The notes: generated by a model not told the origin, from the letters alone. Positions 1-8,001 are shown, counted from the stretch's first letter. The stretch: 64,000 nt of DNA from Thermostichus vulcanus str. 'Rupite' (GCF_022848905.1 NZ_JAFIRA010000017.1:1-64000), one strand, 5' to 3'. Made by a program: numbers and translations.

Positions 1-28
1 GCTTGAGTGTGGTGGTGACCCGTTTCAT
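1..28 (-). CDS. tnpB: TnpB, first nine codons only (continues beyond the window)
   Basis: The reverse complement of 1-28 is identical to the first 28 bases of the tnpB gene at 8060. Whether the rest of this copy is intact cannot be seen. Confidence 0.7.
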
Positions 29-123
29 GGGGACTATTGTATGTACTATTTCTGTTGCTGAATAAATTCAGCCTGTGCGCTTATATCCCCCGGTTGGAAA
101 CCGGGGGCTTTACGCTGTTTTTC
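1..123 (-). mobile_element. Left end of a second IS200/IS605-type element, cut by the window edge
   Basis: Positions 1-127 are the reverse complement of 7961-8087, the left end of the complete element further right, with only about two mismatches. Similarity stops exactly at TTAC (here GTAA at 124-127); beyond it the two flanks differ. The end carries the same 21-nt hairpin (87-107) and AAAG just before it. The element therefore runs leftwards out of the window. Confidence 0.85.
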
Positions 124-144
124 GTAAAGACTCAAGCTCGAAGA

Positions 145-630
145 TCAATGGCTATGGGCTAGTAAGTTTGGCTCAAATGCATGCAGCACCGACTGAAACG
201 GGATCCCCATATGGGCCAACCAATCCCGCAGGGGATCATCCGCCAGCAACAGGATCTGCCCCTGCGGGGAAATTTGTGCCGGTCGATGCCAATTGCCCAT
301 TTGATGTAGAACCTGTCCCATTTGCATCACGTTCTCCGGTTGGATCAAAAGTACAGGCTCCGCTTGGGCCTTGACCCGAATTTGTCGCTGTGCATCAGCA
401 TAGAGCAGATCGCCATCCCGAAGATGGGTGCCACGGGGCAGCATCAACCGGAGCTCAGTGCCCCGATCGCTGACCAACCGTTGTCGGGAACGCTGCCGGT
501 CATGCCAAGTGAGGGTGACCACCTCAAGGCTAAGCGGGATCCCACCTGGAGGCTCATCCAGTAGTTGTAGCACCGTGATGACCGGGGGATCCTTGGCTGC
601 GGTTGAGGGGGTGTTGGGTTCTTCCGCCAT
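145..630 (-). CDS. ureE: Urease accessory protein UreE (nickel metallochaperone)
   Basis: UreE delivers Ni(II) to the urease activation complex in the cytoplasm. The 161-residue product has the N-terminal UreE core (RGTELRLMLPRGTHLRDGDL, about residues 52-72) and the C-terminal metal-binding domain signatures GNWHRPAQI and LLADDPLRDWLAHMG. It ends in HSH rather than a long histidine tail. ATG at 630 shares one base with the TGA of the upstream gene (TGATG), so the two are probably co-translated; an in-frame TTG at 633 is a less likely start. No other urease gene is visible. An insertion element lies just downstream. Confidence 0.9.
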   Translation of the reverse strand: MAEEPNTPSTAAKDPPVITVLQLLDEPPGGIPLSLEVVTLTWHDRQRSRQRLVSDRGTELRLMLPRGTHLRDGDLLYADAQRQIRVKAQAEPVLLIQPENVMQMGQVLHQMGNWHRPAQISPQGQILLLADDPLRDWLAHMGIPFQSVLHAFEPNLLAHSH

Positions 631-974
631 CAAAGGGCCTCCAGATAGTGGCTGAGGTCTTCCCGCAGACGAGACAATTCCACCTCCGTAGACAGACGCA
701 GTAATTGGGTTTTCAAAGTTACCAACACTTTGGCTGCATGGGGGCTAGGCCAGATGTTGGGGTTACAAAATACCTCTAGATGCAGATCTTCGGCACGATG
801 GCAAAATTCCACGGGGGGTTGGGGTTGCCGCTGAGTATTCCCTGAATTGAGCTTGAGGCGCTCTAAAATAGTTTGCAGTGCCTCCCGCAACTGCAAGGAA
901 GCCTCAGGGGAAAGGGAAAAACTGGCTGACCCAGTTGCGAAGTTGAGGACAAACTGAGGAGAATAGGTAGTCAT
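630..974 (-). CDS. Conserved hypothetical protein, upstream of ureE
   Basis: A 114-residue soluble protein with no signal peptide or membrane segment. I do not recognise a family. It has two cysteines and a leucine-rich helical C terminus. The stop codon overlaps the ureE start, which argues for one transcript, but nothing in the sequence ties it to urease. ATG at 974 faces the TTG start of the next gene across only 27 bases, so that gap must hold overlapping divergent signals, or the promoters lie inside the coding regions. Confidence 0.75.
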   Translation of the reverse strand: MTTYSPQFVLNFATGSASFSLSPEASLQLREALQTILERLKLNSGNTQRQPQPPVEFCHRAEDLHLEVFCNPNIWPSPHAAKVLVTLKTQLLRLSTEVELSRLREDLSHYLEAL

Positions 975-1001
975 GGAGGCCCGTGCAGCGGGAGGGCAGC
1001 A

Positions 1002-1328
1002 TTGGATAACAACAGTATCTTACGTCAGCTCCTGCTGATGGGGGTGGGTACAACCACCCTGGTGGCGGAGCAATTGAAGAAGGCCGCTGACGATTTGGTG
1101 CAGAAGGGGCAGCTCAACCCAGAAGAGGCATCCAATGTGATTAACAGCCTGCTTAACCAGGTGAAGTTGGAACAGGGCAACGTGGAGTCCTACGTCCAGC
1201 GGCAGGTGCGCAACGTCTTGCAGGATTTGGGGGTGCCGCGCCAATCGGAAATGGACGAACTGCGGGGGCGACTGGATCGGTTGGAGCGACAAGTGCGCAA
1301 TTTGGAAAATCAGGTTTACCGTAAGTAA
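1002..1328 (+). CDS. Phasin-like small helical protein
   Basis: A 108-residue protein with an N-terminal helix (RQLLLMGVGTTTLVAEQLKK), an alanine-rich amphipathic middle and a C-terminal heptad-like segment (LRGRLDRLERQVRNLENQV, about residues 86-104) that looks like a coiled coil. This matches small phasin-family/PhaF-like proteins common in cyanobacteria. A granule-binding or scaffolding role is family knowledge, not seen here. The start is TTG at 1002 behind GGAGGG; the conserved N terminus supports it over the later ATG at 1038. Confidence 0.7.
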   Translation: MDNNSILRQLLLMGVGTTTLVAEQLKKAADDLVQKGQLNPEEASNVINSLLNQVKLEQGNVESYVQRQVRNVLQDLGVPRQSEMDELRGRLDRLERQVRNLENQVYRK

Positions 1329-1368
1329 ATCTTTAAGTCTTCCGGGTTCAAGGTTGAGATTCATCCAC

Positions 1369-1983
1369 ATGCCGAGCGAAGTTTTGACCATCACTGGCCG
1401 AGGGATCCCGCTTCCGGGCAATGATATCGACACGGATCGGATCATCCCTGCCCGCTTCTTGAAGTGCGTTACTTTTGATGGCTTGGGTCAGCATGTCTTC
1501 GCGGACGACCGCGCCCAGAAGCAAGGACAGCACCCCTTTGATCAACCTCAGTACCAAGGGGCCCAGATTTTGGTGGTGAATGCTAACTTTGGCTGTGGTT
1601 CCAGTCGGGAACATGCGCCCCAAGCAATTGCCAAATGGGGGATCCGCGCTATTCTGGGGGAAAGTTTTGCCGAGATTTTCTTCGGCAATTGTCTGGCAAT
1701 GGGGCTCCCCTGTGTAACCGTCAGCCCGGAGGTGGCCCAAACCCTGCAAACGGCGATTGCCGCCCACCCACAGTTGCAGCTCAGCCTGGATTTGTTGGCC
1801 AAGCAAGTCAGCTGGGAGAGCCATACAGCCCCTGTGGACTTGCCCGAGGGATCCCGGCAAATGCTGGTACAAGGCACCTGGGATGCGACGGGCCAATTGT
1901 TGGCAGCTCAAGATCGTATCAAACAAGTGGCCGCCTCTTTGCCCTATATGCGTTGGCCCGCCCCGGGATTCACAGCCCGTTAA
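1369..1983 (+). CDS. leuD: 3-isopropylmalate dehydratase small subunit
   Basis: LeuD pairs with LeuC to isomerise 2-isopropylmalate to 3-isopropylmalate in leucine biosynthesis. The 204-residue product carries the swivel-domain signatures GNDIDTDRIIPARFLK near the N terminus and NFGCGSSREHAPQAI in the middle, the region that contacts substrate across the interface with the Fe-S large subunit. Length is typical. ATG at 1369 is chosen over an in-frame TTG at 1354. leuC is not adjacent, as often in cyanobacteria. The next gene begins 6 bases after the stop. Confidence 0.95.
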   Translation: MPSEVLTITGRGIPLPGNDIDTDRIIPARFLKCVTFDGLGQHVFADDRAQKQGQHPFDQPQYQGAQILVVNANFGCGSSREHAPQAIAKWGIRAILGESFAEIFFGNCLAMGLPCVTVSPEVAQTLQTAIAAHPQLQLSLDLLAKQVSWESHTAPVDLPEGSRQMLVQGTWDATGQLLAAQDRIKQVAASLPYMRWPAPGFTAR

Positions 1984-1989
1984 AAACCC

Positions 1990-3060
1990 TTGAGAACCCT
2001 ACCCGACACCCATACTTGGCTGGGCACTGCCAACCCGGAGTTCCTGGAGCTGGCGATCCGAGAAATTGAAGCGGCGGATGCGGAAGCTGCTGTCCACAGG
2101 CTGGAGAGCGCACCCGGTCTGGTGTGGGTGTGTAGCCAACGCTCTTTTGCCGCTCTTGCCCAAGATTGGCAGGTGGCGCCCCCGATTTTCCTGCGCCATA
2201 TCTGCCCCGTTCACCAGGAGTACTACTGCTCAAAGGGATCCCTGACTCTGCCCCAACTGAGCCTAAACGATGAAGTATTGAAAAGCCTGGATCCTGCGCT
2301 GACTTTTTCCGTGCAGACGCGCCTGTTTGGGGAGCTGAATCTCAAGCCGTTTCAGGTGAACCAAGCTTTGGCAGAGCAGGTGATCTCAGCTACAGGGTCT
2401 CCCCTAGAGGTCAAAGATCCCCAGCAAATTCTCTCGGTCCTGATCCTGGCTTTGGCGGATGGGATCCGGGTATTCATCGGTCTATCCAAAGCAGCGCAAA
2501 ACCTCTCCAATTGGGCGGGTGGGATCCACCGTTTCCGACGGGATCCGGGGCAAATCAGCCGGGCGGAATTTAAGCTGCTCGAGGCCCTACAGGTGTTTCG
2601 GGTGCCGATGGTAAGGGGAGGCCGAGCTTTGGATTTGGGGGCGGCACCAGGGGGATGGACGCGAGTATTGCGACAGTATGGCCAAGAGGTTACGGCGGTG
2701 GATCCGGCGGAGTTGGATGGACGCCTAGCTCAGGATCCGGGTATTCATCATCGTCGCCTCAGCGCCCAAGCCTATTTGGCCCGTCATCCTGGCCAGTTTC
2801 ACCTTATCCTCAACGATATGCGCATGGATGGGTGCGACTCGGCCCGGTTGATGGTGGCGTTTGCCCCCCATCTGGAGCCTGCGGGAGCTGGGGTGATGAC
2901 CTTGAAGCTACCGGGTCACTGCCGCCTGCAGGTTCTTCAACAAGCCCTGGGCATTTTGCAGGGCACTTTCCCCGTTGTGAAAGCCCGACAACTCTTTCAC
3001 AACCGCAGTGAGGTCACCCTCTACCTACGAAAAGAGAGCCCTGCCTCTTCCAGCTCTTAA
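1990..3060 (+). CDS. RlmM/FtsJ-type SAM-dependent RNA methyltransferase
   Basis: The C-terminal half is a Rossmann methyltransferase with the SAM motif LDLGAAPGGW at about 214-223. The FtsJ catalytic tetrad K-D-K-E can be traced as K195 (SRAEFKLLEAL), D276 or D280 (NDMRMD), K306 (TLKLPG) and E341 (RSEVTLYL). Residues 1-160 resemble the THUMP-like front half of RlmM, which 2'-O-methylates C2498 of 23S rRNA in E. coli. The substrate in this organism is inferred from that family. The start is TTG at 1990, six bases after leuD, suggesting coupling. The serine-rich tail looks dispensable. Confidence 0.8.
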   Translation: MRTLPDTHTWLGTANPEFLELAIREIEAADAEAAVHRLESAPGLVWVCSQRSFAALAQDWQVAPPIFLRHICPVHQEYYCSKGSLTLPQLSLNDEVLKSLDPALTFSVQTRLFGELNLKPFQVNQALAEQVISATGSPLEVKDPQQILSVLILALADGIRVFIGLSKAAQNLSNWAGGIHRFRRDPGQISRAEFKLLEALQVFRVPMVRGGRALDLGAAPGGWTRVLRQYGQEVTAVDPAELDGRLAQDPGIHHRRLSAQAYLARHPGQFHLILNDMRMDGCDSARLMVAFAPHLEPAGAGVMTLKLPGHCRLQVLQQALGILQGTFPVVKARQLFHNRSEVTLYLRKESPASSSS

Positions 3061-3071
3061 CCCCATCCCCC

Positions 3072-3266
3072 TCAGTCGGCCGTTTCCACCACCTGAATCT
3101 CGCGGCGCAGTACCATCTGGCGAATGGAATCGAGTAACTGCGCTTCTTCAGGGGAGACTTTGCCATCAGCTCGGATGGCGGTCACAATTTGATCCATTTC
3201 CAGACGGGTGAGCTTTTTGTCTTCCAAGGCCCGATCCACCAGCTCTTGCAGTTGTGAGAACTCCAT
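3072..3266 (-). CDS. Small conserved protein, TerB-like helical pattern
   Basis: A 64-residue acidic helical protein. The segment IVTAIRADGKVSPEEAQLL resembles the DG-S-EE turn of TerB-like and related metal-binding helical domains, but similarity is too short to assign a family firmly. ATG at 3266 is preceded by AGGAG at good spacing; the longer frame from 3293 lacks such support. It converges on the methyltransferase with an 11-base gap. Confidence 0.65.
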   Translation of the reverse strand: MEFSQLQELVDRALEDKKLTRLEMDQIVTAIRADGKVSPEEAQLLDSIRQMVLRREIQVVETAD

Positions 3267-3388
3267 GTTTCGGATGCTCCTCTGTGACTTCACTTAGGCT
3301 AAACGCCCCGGCAAGGATCCAGCTCAAGTGCAAGATTCTCTTCAGGTATTCTTAGAAGGGAGAGGAAGCGTATTCGGGAGAGGACGTT

Positions 3389-3637
3389 ATGGCTGGCTCG
3401 GATCCCAGTAGCATCGGTGCTGCCCCGGCGGGGCATGACTGTGCCACGCTTTGCAGAGATGGATGTATCCTGGGCGAGGCTTGTCCACACCGGGAAGCCG
3501 CTCGTCAGGCGGTTGCCTTTGTCATGAGCACCGACTGGGATACGTTGATGAATATTGCCGAAACCAAGAACCTACCCCCGGAAGAATCGGATCCCCTCAA
3601 GGTTTTGGATAACTATTTCCCCGGCTCTCAACCCTAA
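3389..3637 (+). CDS. Small protein with a four-cysteine cluster
   Basis: An 82-residue protein. Its N-terminal part holds C-x3-C-x3-C-x5-C (CATLCRDGCILGEACPH, about residues 18-34), which could bind a metal or form disulfides. The rest (AVAFVMSTDWDTLMNIAE...) is helical. There is no signal peptide, so a cytoplasmic metal or Fe-S site is the likelier reading. I do not recognise the family. The spacing does not match a standard zinc ribbon or a 4Fe-4S ferredoxin (CxxCxxC). Confidence 0.65.
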   Translation: MAGSDPSSIGAAPAGHDCATLCRDGCILGEACPHREAARQAVAFVMSTDWDTLMNIAETKNLPPEESDPLKVLDNYFPGSQP

Positions 3638-3724
3638 ATCAGATCCCATCAACTCATGCCATCGGGATCCTAGCAGAGCGGATCCCTGCCAAGAATAGGG
3701 GGGTTTTGGGCCATACTGGATGCA

Positions 3725-4156
3725 GTGGGATCCCTGGATGCTATGGTTCTGCCCTGGATCATCATCGGATTGGTTTTAATTGCAGCTGAATTGTTTTTGC
3801 CGGAATTGGTAGCTGGGTCTGTGGGCTTGGCGGCTCTTCTGGCAGGACTTTTGGCTTATCTGGGGCTGCCGATCTGGGTACAGTTTTCCGCCTGGATTGG
3901 CGTGTCGATTGTGTTTATCATCCTCAGCCGCCGATTGGTGCCGCATGGATCGGCTCAACTAGAAGAGTCCCGGGAGGCCCGGGCAGTAACCGCTATCCCA
4001 GCGGGTGAGCGGGGCCGTGTATCTTATCTCGGATCCACCTGGAATGCCAAGTGCAGCATCCCCACCCTGGAAATTCAAGCGGGGCAAGATCTATACGTGG
4101 TGGAACGACAAGGCAATACCTTGATCGTGATGCCGGCCAAGATGCTGAACTCCTAA
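3725..4156 (+). CDS. NfeD-like membrane protein (short form)
   Basis: A 143-residue protein with two to three N-terminal transmembrane helices (VLPWIIIGLVLIAAELFLPE, SVGLAALLAGLLAYLGLP, FSAWIGVSIVFIILS) followed by a small beta domain (GERGRVSYLGSTWNAK...LYVVERQGNTLIV) typical of the OB-like domain of short NfeD proteins. These usually act with an SPFH/stomatin partner in membrane quality control. The only SPFH gene here is at 57.9 kb, not adjacent. GTG at 3725 is the longest start; ATG at 3743 would remove six residues and is equally plausible. Confidence 0.8.
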   Translation: MGSLDAMVLPWIIIGLVLIAAELFLPELVAGSVGLAALLAGLLAYLGLPIWVQFSAWIGVSIVFIILSRRLVPHGSAQLEESREARAVTAIPAGERGRVSYLGSTWNAKCSIPTLEIQAGQDLYVVERQGNTLIVMPAKMLNS

Positions 4157-4244
4157 ACCCAAAATCAGTCTTGTTTTCGGCTGCAATGCCCCCAATCCCA
4201 TGTACACCAACGGCGGGAATCTGTCATAATCGCAAGAGTCAAGC

Positions 4245-4318
4245 CGGGATGTAGCGCAGCTTGGTAGCGCATCTGCTTTGGGAGCAGAGGGCCGCAGGTT
4301 CAAATCCTGTCATCCCGA
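4245..4318 (+). tRNA. tRNA-Pro(UGG)
   Basis: A full cloverleaf can be drawn by hand: acceptor CGGGATG/CATCCCG, D arm GCGC...GCGC, anticodon stem TCTGC/GCAGA enclosing loop TTTGGGA (anticodon TGG at 34-36), T arm GCAGG-TTCAAAT-CCTGT, discriminator A. CCA is not encoded. Length is 74 nt. Confidence 0.97.
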
Positions 4319-4355
4319 TCACAGTACGCTCACGAACCCAAATGGAGTCTGTTGC

Positions 4356-4695
4356 ATGGTTCAGTTGGGGGCACGTCAGCGGAATGAAGCGCTTCCCAAG
4401 TCTTTCATGGTTACAGACTTCGTGGAGCGCTACGGAGACAACGCCCGCTATGAACTGATCGATAGAGAGCTAACCGATTTGGAGCCAACTGGTGTTCATG
4501 AAGAAAGAGGTTGCTGGGTTCATCGGGCGTAAGCTCAATGTTGCTATTGACCAGCAGCATGCTCCTTATGGGATTCCTTTCCGCTGTTTGATTAGGCTGT
4601 TGAGCACTGAAACTGCCTTTCGGCCTGACCTGGTTGTTCTGGATCAAAATCAGTTAGCGCAAGAACCTTATGAGCAAGCCACCTGGACTGGATAA
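4356..4695 (+). pseudogene. Uma2-family (DUF820) nuclease remnant, frameshifted and truncated
   Basis: Two overlapping frames together spell a Uma2 N-terminal half: frame one gives FVERYGDNARYELIDRELTDLEPTGVHE, frame two continues EVAGFIGRKLNVAIDQQ... and RPDLVVLDQNQL. The join requires a one-base shift near 4500-4508. The second frame stops at 4695, before the C-terminal half of a normal protein of about 190 residues. Uma2 proteins have a PD-(D/E)XK fold and are numerous and unstable in cyanobacterial genomes. The remnant begins 37 bases after tRNA-Pro. Confidence 0.75.
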
Positions 4696-4813
4696 GATCA
4701 AGCGGTTCTCTTAAAGGGGACTTGGATTGGCTTTGGGTCGGGATCCCCTTGCCTGAACCGTGAGGTTCTCGTTATCCTGGTAAAGCTGAAAAATCCGGGG
4801 AAGCAAGTGAACC

Positions 4814-5119
4814 GTGGCTAAAAAGAGCATGATCGAGCGGGAGAAGAAGCGCCAACGCTTGGTCGATAAGTATCGGGAAAAACGCCAACAACTGAAGGCG
4901 GAGATGGCCAATCCAGAGATCGATCAGGCCACACGCATGGAGCTGCACGCCCAGCTGCAAAAACTCCCTCGGGCCAGTTCTCGCACCCGTCTGCGCAATC
5001 GCTGCTGGCAAACGGGCCGTCCGCGTGGCTATTTCCGAGATTTTGGCCTCTCCCGCAACAGCCTACGGGAGATGGCTCACAGGGGGTTGCTACCCGGTGT
5101 GGTCAAGTCCAGCTGGTAA
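4814..5119 (+). CDS. rpsN: 30S ribosomal protein S14, long zinc-independent form
   Basis: A basic 101-residue protein. The C-terminal signature [20 protein letters not shown] and the following [21 protein letters not shown] are diagnostic of S14. The CxxC pairs of the short zinc form are absent, so this is the 100-residue type usual in cyanobacteria and plastids. GTG start at 4814 encodes [10 protein letters not shown], the conserved N terminus. Stand-alone location is typical for cyanobacterial rpsN. Confidence 0.97.
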   Translation: MAKKSMIEREKKRQRLVDKYREKRQQLKAEMANPEIDQATRMELHAQLQKLPRASSRTRLRNRCWQTGRPRGYFRDFGLSRNSLREMAHRGLLPGVVKSSW

Positions 5120-5139
5120 GATCCAAAACTTGCGATTGA

Positions 5140-5793
5140 ATGAGCACTGAGGGATCCCGCGTGGGCCTACAGCCTTTTCAAGTTTGTGATGAGGATCTCT
5201 CTGCTGAGGTTCTAGAGGCACTTGCTGGCGAAACCCGATTGGCAGTAGATACTGAAACCATGGGCTTGATCCCGCAACGGGACAGGCTCTGTGTTGTGCA
5301 AATTGCCAATGCCTCTGATGAGGTGGTGCTGCTGCGGCTGAGTCGCGGGGTCCGGCAAGCCCCTCGCTTGGCCCAGTTGATGACGGATCCCGGCATTGAA
5401 AAGATCTTCCACTATGCCCGTTTTGATCTGGGTATGCTGTTGTATCATCTCGGGATCCCGGTTTGGCCGGTGTTTTGCACCAAAATTGCTAGCAAACTGG
5501 CCCGCACCTACACCAACAAGCACGGCCTTAAGGAAGTGGTGCATGAGCTATGTGGGGTGGAGCTAAACAAAACGGCCCAAAGCTCGGACTGGGGATCCGT
5601 ACAGGCTCTCTCTGCTGAGCAACTGGAGTATGCTGCCAACGATGTCCGGTATTTGATCCCGGTTCGGGATAAGCTAGCCCTCATGTTGCAACGGGAAGAG
5701 CGCTGGGACTTGGCACAGCGTTGTTTTCAACACTTACCCACGCTGGTGGATCTGGACTTGATGGGCTTTAGCAACATCTTCGAACATCAGTAG
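5140..5793 (+). CDS. RNase D-like 3'-5' exonuclease (DEDDy)
   Basis: A 217-residue single-domain exonuclease. The DEDDy residues are visible: D37 and E39 (AVDTET), D96 (FHYARFD), and Y164/D168 (YAANDVRYL). It lacks the HRDC domains of full RNase D, giving the compact form found in many cyanobacteria and alpha-proteobacteria. Predicted to trim RNA 3' ends with two divalent metals. The gene starts 20 bases after rpsN on the same strand. Confidence 0.88.
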   Translation: MSTEGSRVGLQPFQVCDEDLSAEVLEALAGETRLAVDTETMGLIPQRDRLCVVQIANASDEVVLLRLSRGVRQAPRLAQLMTDPGIEKIFHYARFDLGMLLYHLGIPVWPVFCTKIASKLARTYTNKHGLKEVVHELCGVELNKTAQSSDWGSVQALSAEQLEYAANDVRYLIPVRDKLALMLQREERWDLAQRCFQHLPTLVDLDLMGFSNIFEHQ

Positions 5794-6102
5794 CCCCACT
5801 CCACAGCACTGTTCGGCAGTCAGAGGCCCGTGGGGTTTCCAGTAGGTACGGGGCCTGAACCGTGATGAATCTCTGCTCTGTTCTCACTTTTTCTCTGCGA
5901 TAGATGAATCTCAAGGGATCCCTCTCAAACCGGCTCATCTCCGCTGCCGGAAAATGGGCAGGGTTGGGGGAGTGTAAGGTATCAGGTAACACAGTTAGCT
6001 GCTGCTCTCTCTGGTGTAGTGATGGCAGGACTGGCCCTAAAAGATTAAGAGACTAAGCCTTTTCTGTCCTGTGCTTTTGTGCAAACACCCGGAGTTGAGT
6101 CG
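5794..6102 (+). other. Intergenic stretch, no gene seen
   Basis: About 310 bases between the exonuclease and the ABC ATPase. It holds one GGGATCCC (about 5918) and a short T-rich run, but I see no tRNA, no convincing riboswitch core (in particular no TPP-type CTGAGA box) and no clear promoter. Confidence 0.4.
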
Positions 6103-6951
6103 ATGTTGGAGTCTCAGATGGTTGCCCAAGATCCGTCATCCCCTCCCAGCACCCGCCATGGGATCCCGGGTCAGCCCGTTCTGGAATTTCGTCATGTCTC
6201 GCTGCAATACCCCGGTAAAGGAGCTCCCGTCACCATCATTCGGGATCTCAACTTTTCTGTGGAGCACTCTGAGTTTGTCTCCATCGTCGGCCCTAGTGGC
6301 TGTGGCAAAACGTCGCTGCTGAAAATGGTTTCGGGTTTGAATACCAACCACGGTGGCACCATCTACTTTCAATCGCAACCGATCAATGGCCCCCTGAAAA
6401 ATGTGGGTATGGCCTTTCAAAACCCGGTGCTACTGCCCTGGCGCAACACCCTAAAAAATGTGCTGCTGCCTCTGGAGGTAGTTCAGCCCCACAAGCGCAC
6501 CTTCAAACAAAATCTAGCCCAGCACGAAAAATCTGCCCTCGACCTACTGGCAACCGTTGGTTTGGATGGTTTTCAAAATGCTTATCCCTGGCAACTGTCG
6601 GGTGGCATGCGACAACGGGCTTCTTTGTGTCGCGCCTTAATTCATCAGCCGGAGTTGTTGCTGTTGGATGAACCCTTTGCGGCCCTGGATGCTTTCACCC
6701 GCGAGGATATGTGGGAAATGTTGCAGCGGCTGTGGATGCACACCGCTTGTACCAGCATTTTGATCACCCACGATTTGCGAGAAGCGGTGTTCCTCTCCGA
6801 CACTATTTATGTGATGGGGCCGCGCCCGAGCGAGATCATCTTTTCCCTTAAGGTAGATCTGCCCCGCCCACGTCCACTGGAGATCTGCTTGACGGATGAC
6901 TTTCACCACCTGGTTTCGGAAGTGCGCAAACACATTCGCCGCAGCTACTGA
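6103..6951 (+). CDS. ABC transporter ATP-binding protein (nitrate/sulfonate/taurine type)
   Basis: A 282-residue ATPase with Walker A GPSGCGKTS, Q-loop in GMAFQNPVLLPWR, signature LSGGMRQR, Walker B LLLLDEPFAALD and H-loop ILITHD. The LPWRNTLKNV segment after the Q-loop and the DEPFAALDAFTRE Walker B region are typical of the SsuB/TauB/NrtD-like family. ATG at 6103 has GGAG eight bases upstream; a GTG at 6079 is the alternative. It couples with the permease that follows. No substrate-binding protein is encoded nearby, so the substrate cannot be named (sulfonate, nitrate/bicarbonate or thiamin precursors are possible). Confidence 0.88.
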   Translation: MLESQMVAQDPSSPPSTRHGIPGQPVLEFRHVSLQYPGKGAPVTIIRDLNFSVEHSEFVSIVGPSGCGKTSLLKMVSGLNTNHGGTIYFQSQPINGPLKNVGMAFQNPVLLPWRNTLKNVLLPLEVVQPHKRTFKQNLAQHEKSALDLLATVGLDGFQNAYPWQLSGGMRQRASLCRALIHQPELLLLDEPFAALDAFTREDMWEMLQRLWMHTACTSILITHDLREAVFLSDTIYVMGPRPSEIIFSLKVDLPRPRPLEICLTDDFHHLVSEVRKHIRRSY

Positions 6952-7017
6952 TCCCGGTTTTTGGGCTTTGAAGGTTCTGGATAGGTTTTGGCTTGTTGCG
7001 AACACTGGGGGATCCCA

Positions 7018-7791
7018 ATGAAGAAATCATTCGACCAATTTCTAAATACCAAAGCGGCTTCGATCATCCTGCCCGCTGCCACCATCATCCTCAGCATTGT
7101 GCTGTGGCAGGTGGGGGTACGCCTGTTCAACGTTCCCCGCTTCATCTTGCCTGCGCCCACTGAGATCATCGCCGCCATGAACCAATGGAGCCAGGTAATT
7201 ATGCGCCACTCCCTGATTACCGTGGGCTCGACGGTGCTGGCCTTTACGCTGGCTTTGGTAGGGGGAGTCCTGCTGGGATCCATCATCGGCAGTTCCCGCC
7301 TGGCCTATCTGTCTTTGTATCCGCTGCTGGTGGGCTTTAATACAATCCCAAAGGTAGCTTTGGTGCCCCTGTTGGCGATCTGGTTTGGTTTGGGCTTGAT
7401 CCCAGCGGTCATTACGGCCTTTTTGTTGGCTTTTTTCCCGATAGCAGTAAATGTGGCGGTGGGGCTAGAAACAGTTGAAACGGAAATGCGGGATGTGCTG
7501 CGCTCTCTGGGGGCGAGTGCCTGGGAGATCTTTATCAAGGTGGGATTACCCCACAGTATGCCCTATCTGTTTGCCTCGCTGAAGGTCTCCATCTCTTCAG
7601 CGTTTGTGGGTTCGGTGATCTCAGAAACGGTAGCCTCTAATGGTGGCTTGGGCTATTTGATCGTCTCCGCCAGCTCCTCTTTTGATGTGCCCTTGGCCTT
7701 TGCTGGATTGATTGCCCTCGGTATTATGGGCATCTTGCTCTACACCTTCTTCGCGGCCCTAGAGAGATATGTGTTGGCTTGGCGGCAGTAG
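7018..7791 (+). CDS. ABC transporter permease (BPD family, SsuC/TauC-like)
   Basis: A 257-residue inner-membrane protein with about six hydrophobic segments and the EAA-loop region (MRDVLRSLGASAWEIFIKVGLPHSMPYLFASLK), which docks on the ATPase. The family uses a separate periplasmic binding protein, missing here. ATG at 7018 follows a G-rich stretch; the longer frame from 6988 has no clear ribosome site. It lies 66 bases after the ATPase gene and is followed by a hairpin and the TnpB element. Confidence 0.85.
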   Translation: MKKSFDQFLNTKAASIILPAATIILSIVLWQVGVRLFNVPRFILPAPTEIIAAMNQWSQVIMRHSLITVGSTVLAFTLALVGGVLLGSIIGSSRLAYLSLYPLLVGFNTIPKVALVPLLAIWFGLGLIPAVITAFLLAFFPIAVNVAVGLETVETEMRDVLRSLGASAWEIFIKVGLPHSMPYLFASLKVSISSAFVGSVISETVASNGGLGYLIVSASSSFDVPLAFAGLIALGIMGILLYTFFAALERYVLAWRQ

Positions 7792-7792
7792 G

Positions 7793-7811
7793 GAGGGATC
7801 CTGGATCCCTC
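7793..7811 (+). terminator. Short hairpin after the permease gene
   Basis: GAGGGATC-CTG-GATCCCTC forms an 8-bp stem with a 3-nt loop immediately after the stop codon. There is no clear T tract, and the arms include the genome-wide GGATCC motif, so it may be incidental. Confidence 0.3.
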
Positions 7812-7980
7812 TGTGTCGCGTTCCCGGTCAGTGGTTGCCAGTCTTTATGGTTGCTAGCTAGCGTCTCCACCGAGAACTCGCGCCATCACGTCTGAACTCA
7901 CCGGCCACCAGGGATCCCCTGTCTTCGAGTCAGTCTTCTACCGAAACCGGCGGTGTGAGGTTACGAAAAGCAGCGTAAAG

Positions 7981-8001
7981 CCCCCGGTTTCTAACCGGGG
8001 G
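7981..8001 (+). repeat. Left-end hairpin of the IS element
   Basis: CCCCCGGTT-TCT-AACCGGGGG: a perfect 9-bp stem with a 3-nt loop, 16 bases inside the left boundary. It is the expected recognition structure for a Y1 transposase. Confidence 0.85.

Noticed and set aside
4261-4458. An open frame covering tRNA-Pro and its downstream bases
   Set aside because: It overlaps the tRNA in full and encodes nothing recognisable; the other frame carries the Uma2 remnant.
5794-6102. Possible TPP riboswitch upstream of the ABC pair
   Set aside because: The conserved CTGAGA and the P2/P4 motifs are not present.
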